DNA of 64,000 bases. Source: Hymenopus coronatus. Taxonomy: Eukaryota > Arthropoda > Insecta > Mantodea > Hymenopodidae. The stretch spans positions 63,290,501 to 63,354,500 of the forward strand of contig CM060899.1 in the NCBI GenBank assembly GCA_030762935.1. The letters are read 5' to 3'. Position 1 is the first letter of the stretch. Each line of letters starts with the position of its first letter. Positions 63,949 through 64,000 of the stretch are shown in pieces. A program made the translations under genes and the position numbers. Under the pieces are notes generated by a model, which saw nothing but the letters and a program-made list of their open reading frames with translations, was not told where the DNA came from and made no database searches.

Positions 63949-64000
63949 TAAAATTGAATTAATTAATGAGGTAAGTATTAACACACACTTCTCTTACTTT

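Noticed and set aside
1..64000. CRISPR array or bacterial operon signals
   Set aside because: The window has spliced genes and eukaryotic retroelements. The regularly repeated units are PHR copies of 0.87 kb, not short repeats with spacers.

Overview
This is AT-rich eukaryotic nuclear DNA with two intron-split genes on the + strand, almost buried in transposable elements. The transposase types (a DUF4817-like mariner, a BED-finger hAT, a Penelope-like element with GIY-YIG, tRNA-derived SINEs) and the base composition suggest an arthropod. A chelicerate is my best guess but is not proven.

Genes. (1) VPS26C (DSCR3), complete, 17184-41006: seven coding exons joining in frame to 298 residues, with AATAAA at 41140. 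Its product is the arrestin-fold subunit of the Retriever endosomal recycling complex. (2) The first four coding exons of ASCC1 (activating signal cointegrator 1 complex subunit 1), from 50352 to 59094: the N-terminus, the KH RNA-binding domain and the start of the 2H-phosphodiesterase domain, 160 residues in all. The rest of the gene is not in the window. The two genes share an orientation but I see no functional link. They are separated by about 9 kb with few recognisable genes.

Mobile DNA. The dominant component is one repeat family, called PHR here (palindrome-headed repeat). The full unit is about 0.87 kb, and my block coordinates add up to about 25 kb of the 64 kb. Each unit has a roughly 40-bp palindrome at one end, a central (TG)n tract, an internal 10-bp hairpin, and a small hairpin at the other end. 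A 10-bp inverted motif is terminal at the head and subterminal at the tail. Copies occur head to tail and as tail-to-tail fold-backs. This looks like a non-autonomous Helentron-type (rolling-circle) element, but no helicase is present to prove it. PHR copies serve as landing sites for a hAT (9716-12194), SINEs of three families and a fold-back element, so insertion order can be read from target duplications.

Other elements: a mariner (34843-36170) in VPS26C intron 5; a second mariner-like relic (about 41146-42397) abutting the VPS26C poly(A) signal; two TTAA-flanked piggyBac-type MITEs (28537-29165, 57196-57856); LINE RT-tail and RNase H fragments; an open-frame Penelope-like RT/GIY-YIG gene (about 59116-60774) starting about 20 bp after an ASCC1 splice donor; and Penelope relics carrying hammerhead-ribozyme-like motifs.

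Most notable: a 1.23-kb inverted duplication (25383-26616 and 29261-30500) brackets VPS26C exons 3 and 4, an architecture that favours exon circularisation or a long dsRNA hairpin in the transcript. A near-canonical hammerhead core lies on the minus strand at 33613-33653. A PHR relative at 58399-58893 has its core replaced. Coordinates of repeat blocks are by eye and may be off by 5-20 bases.
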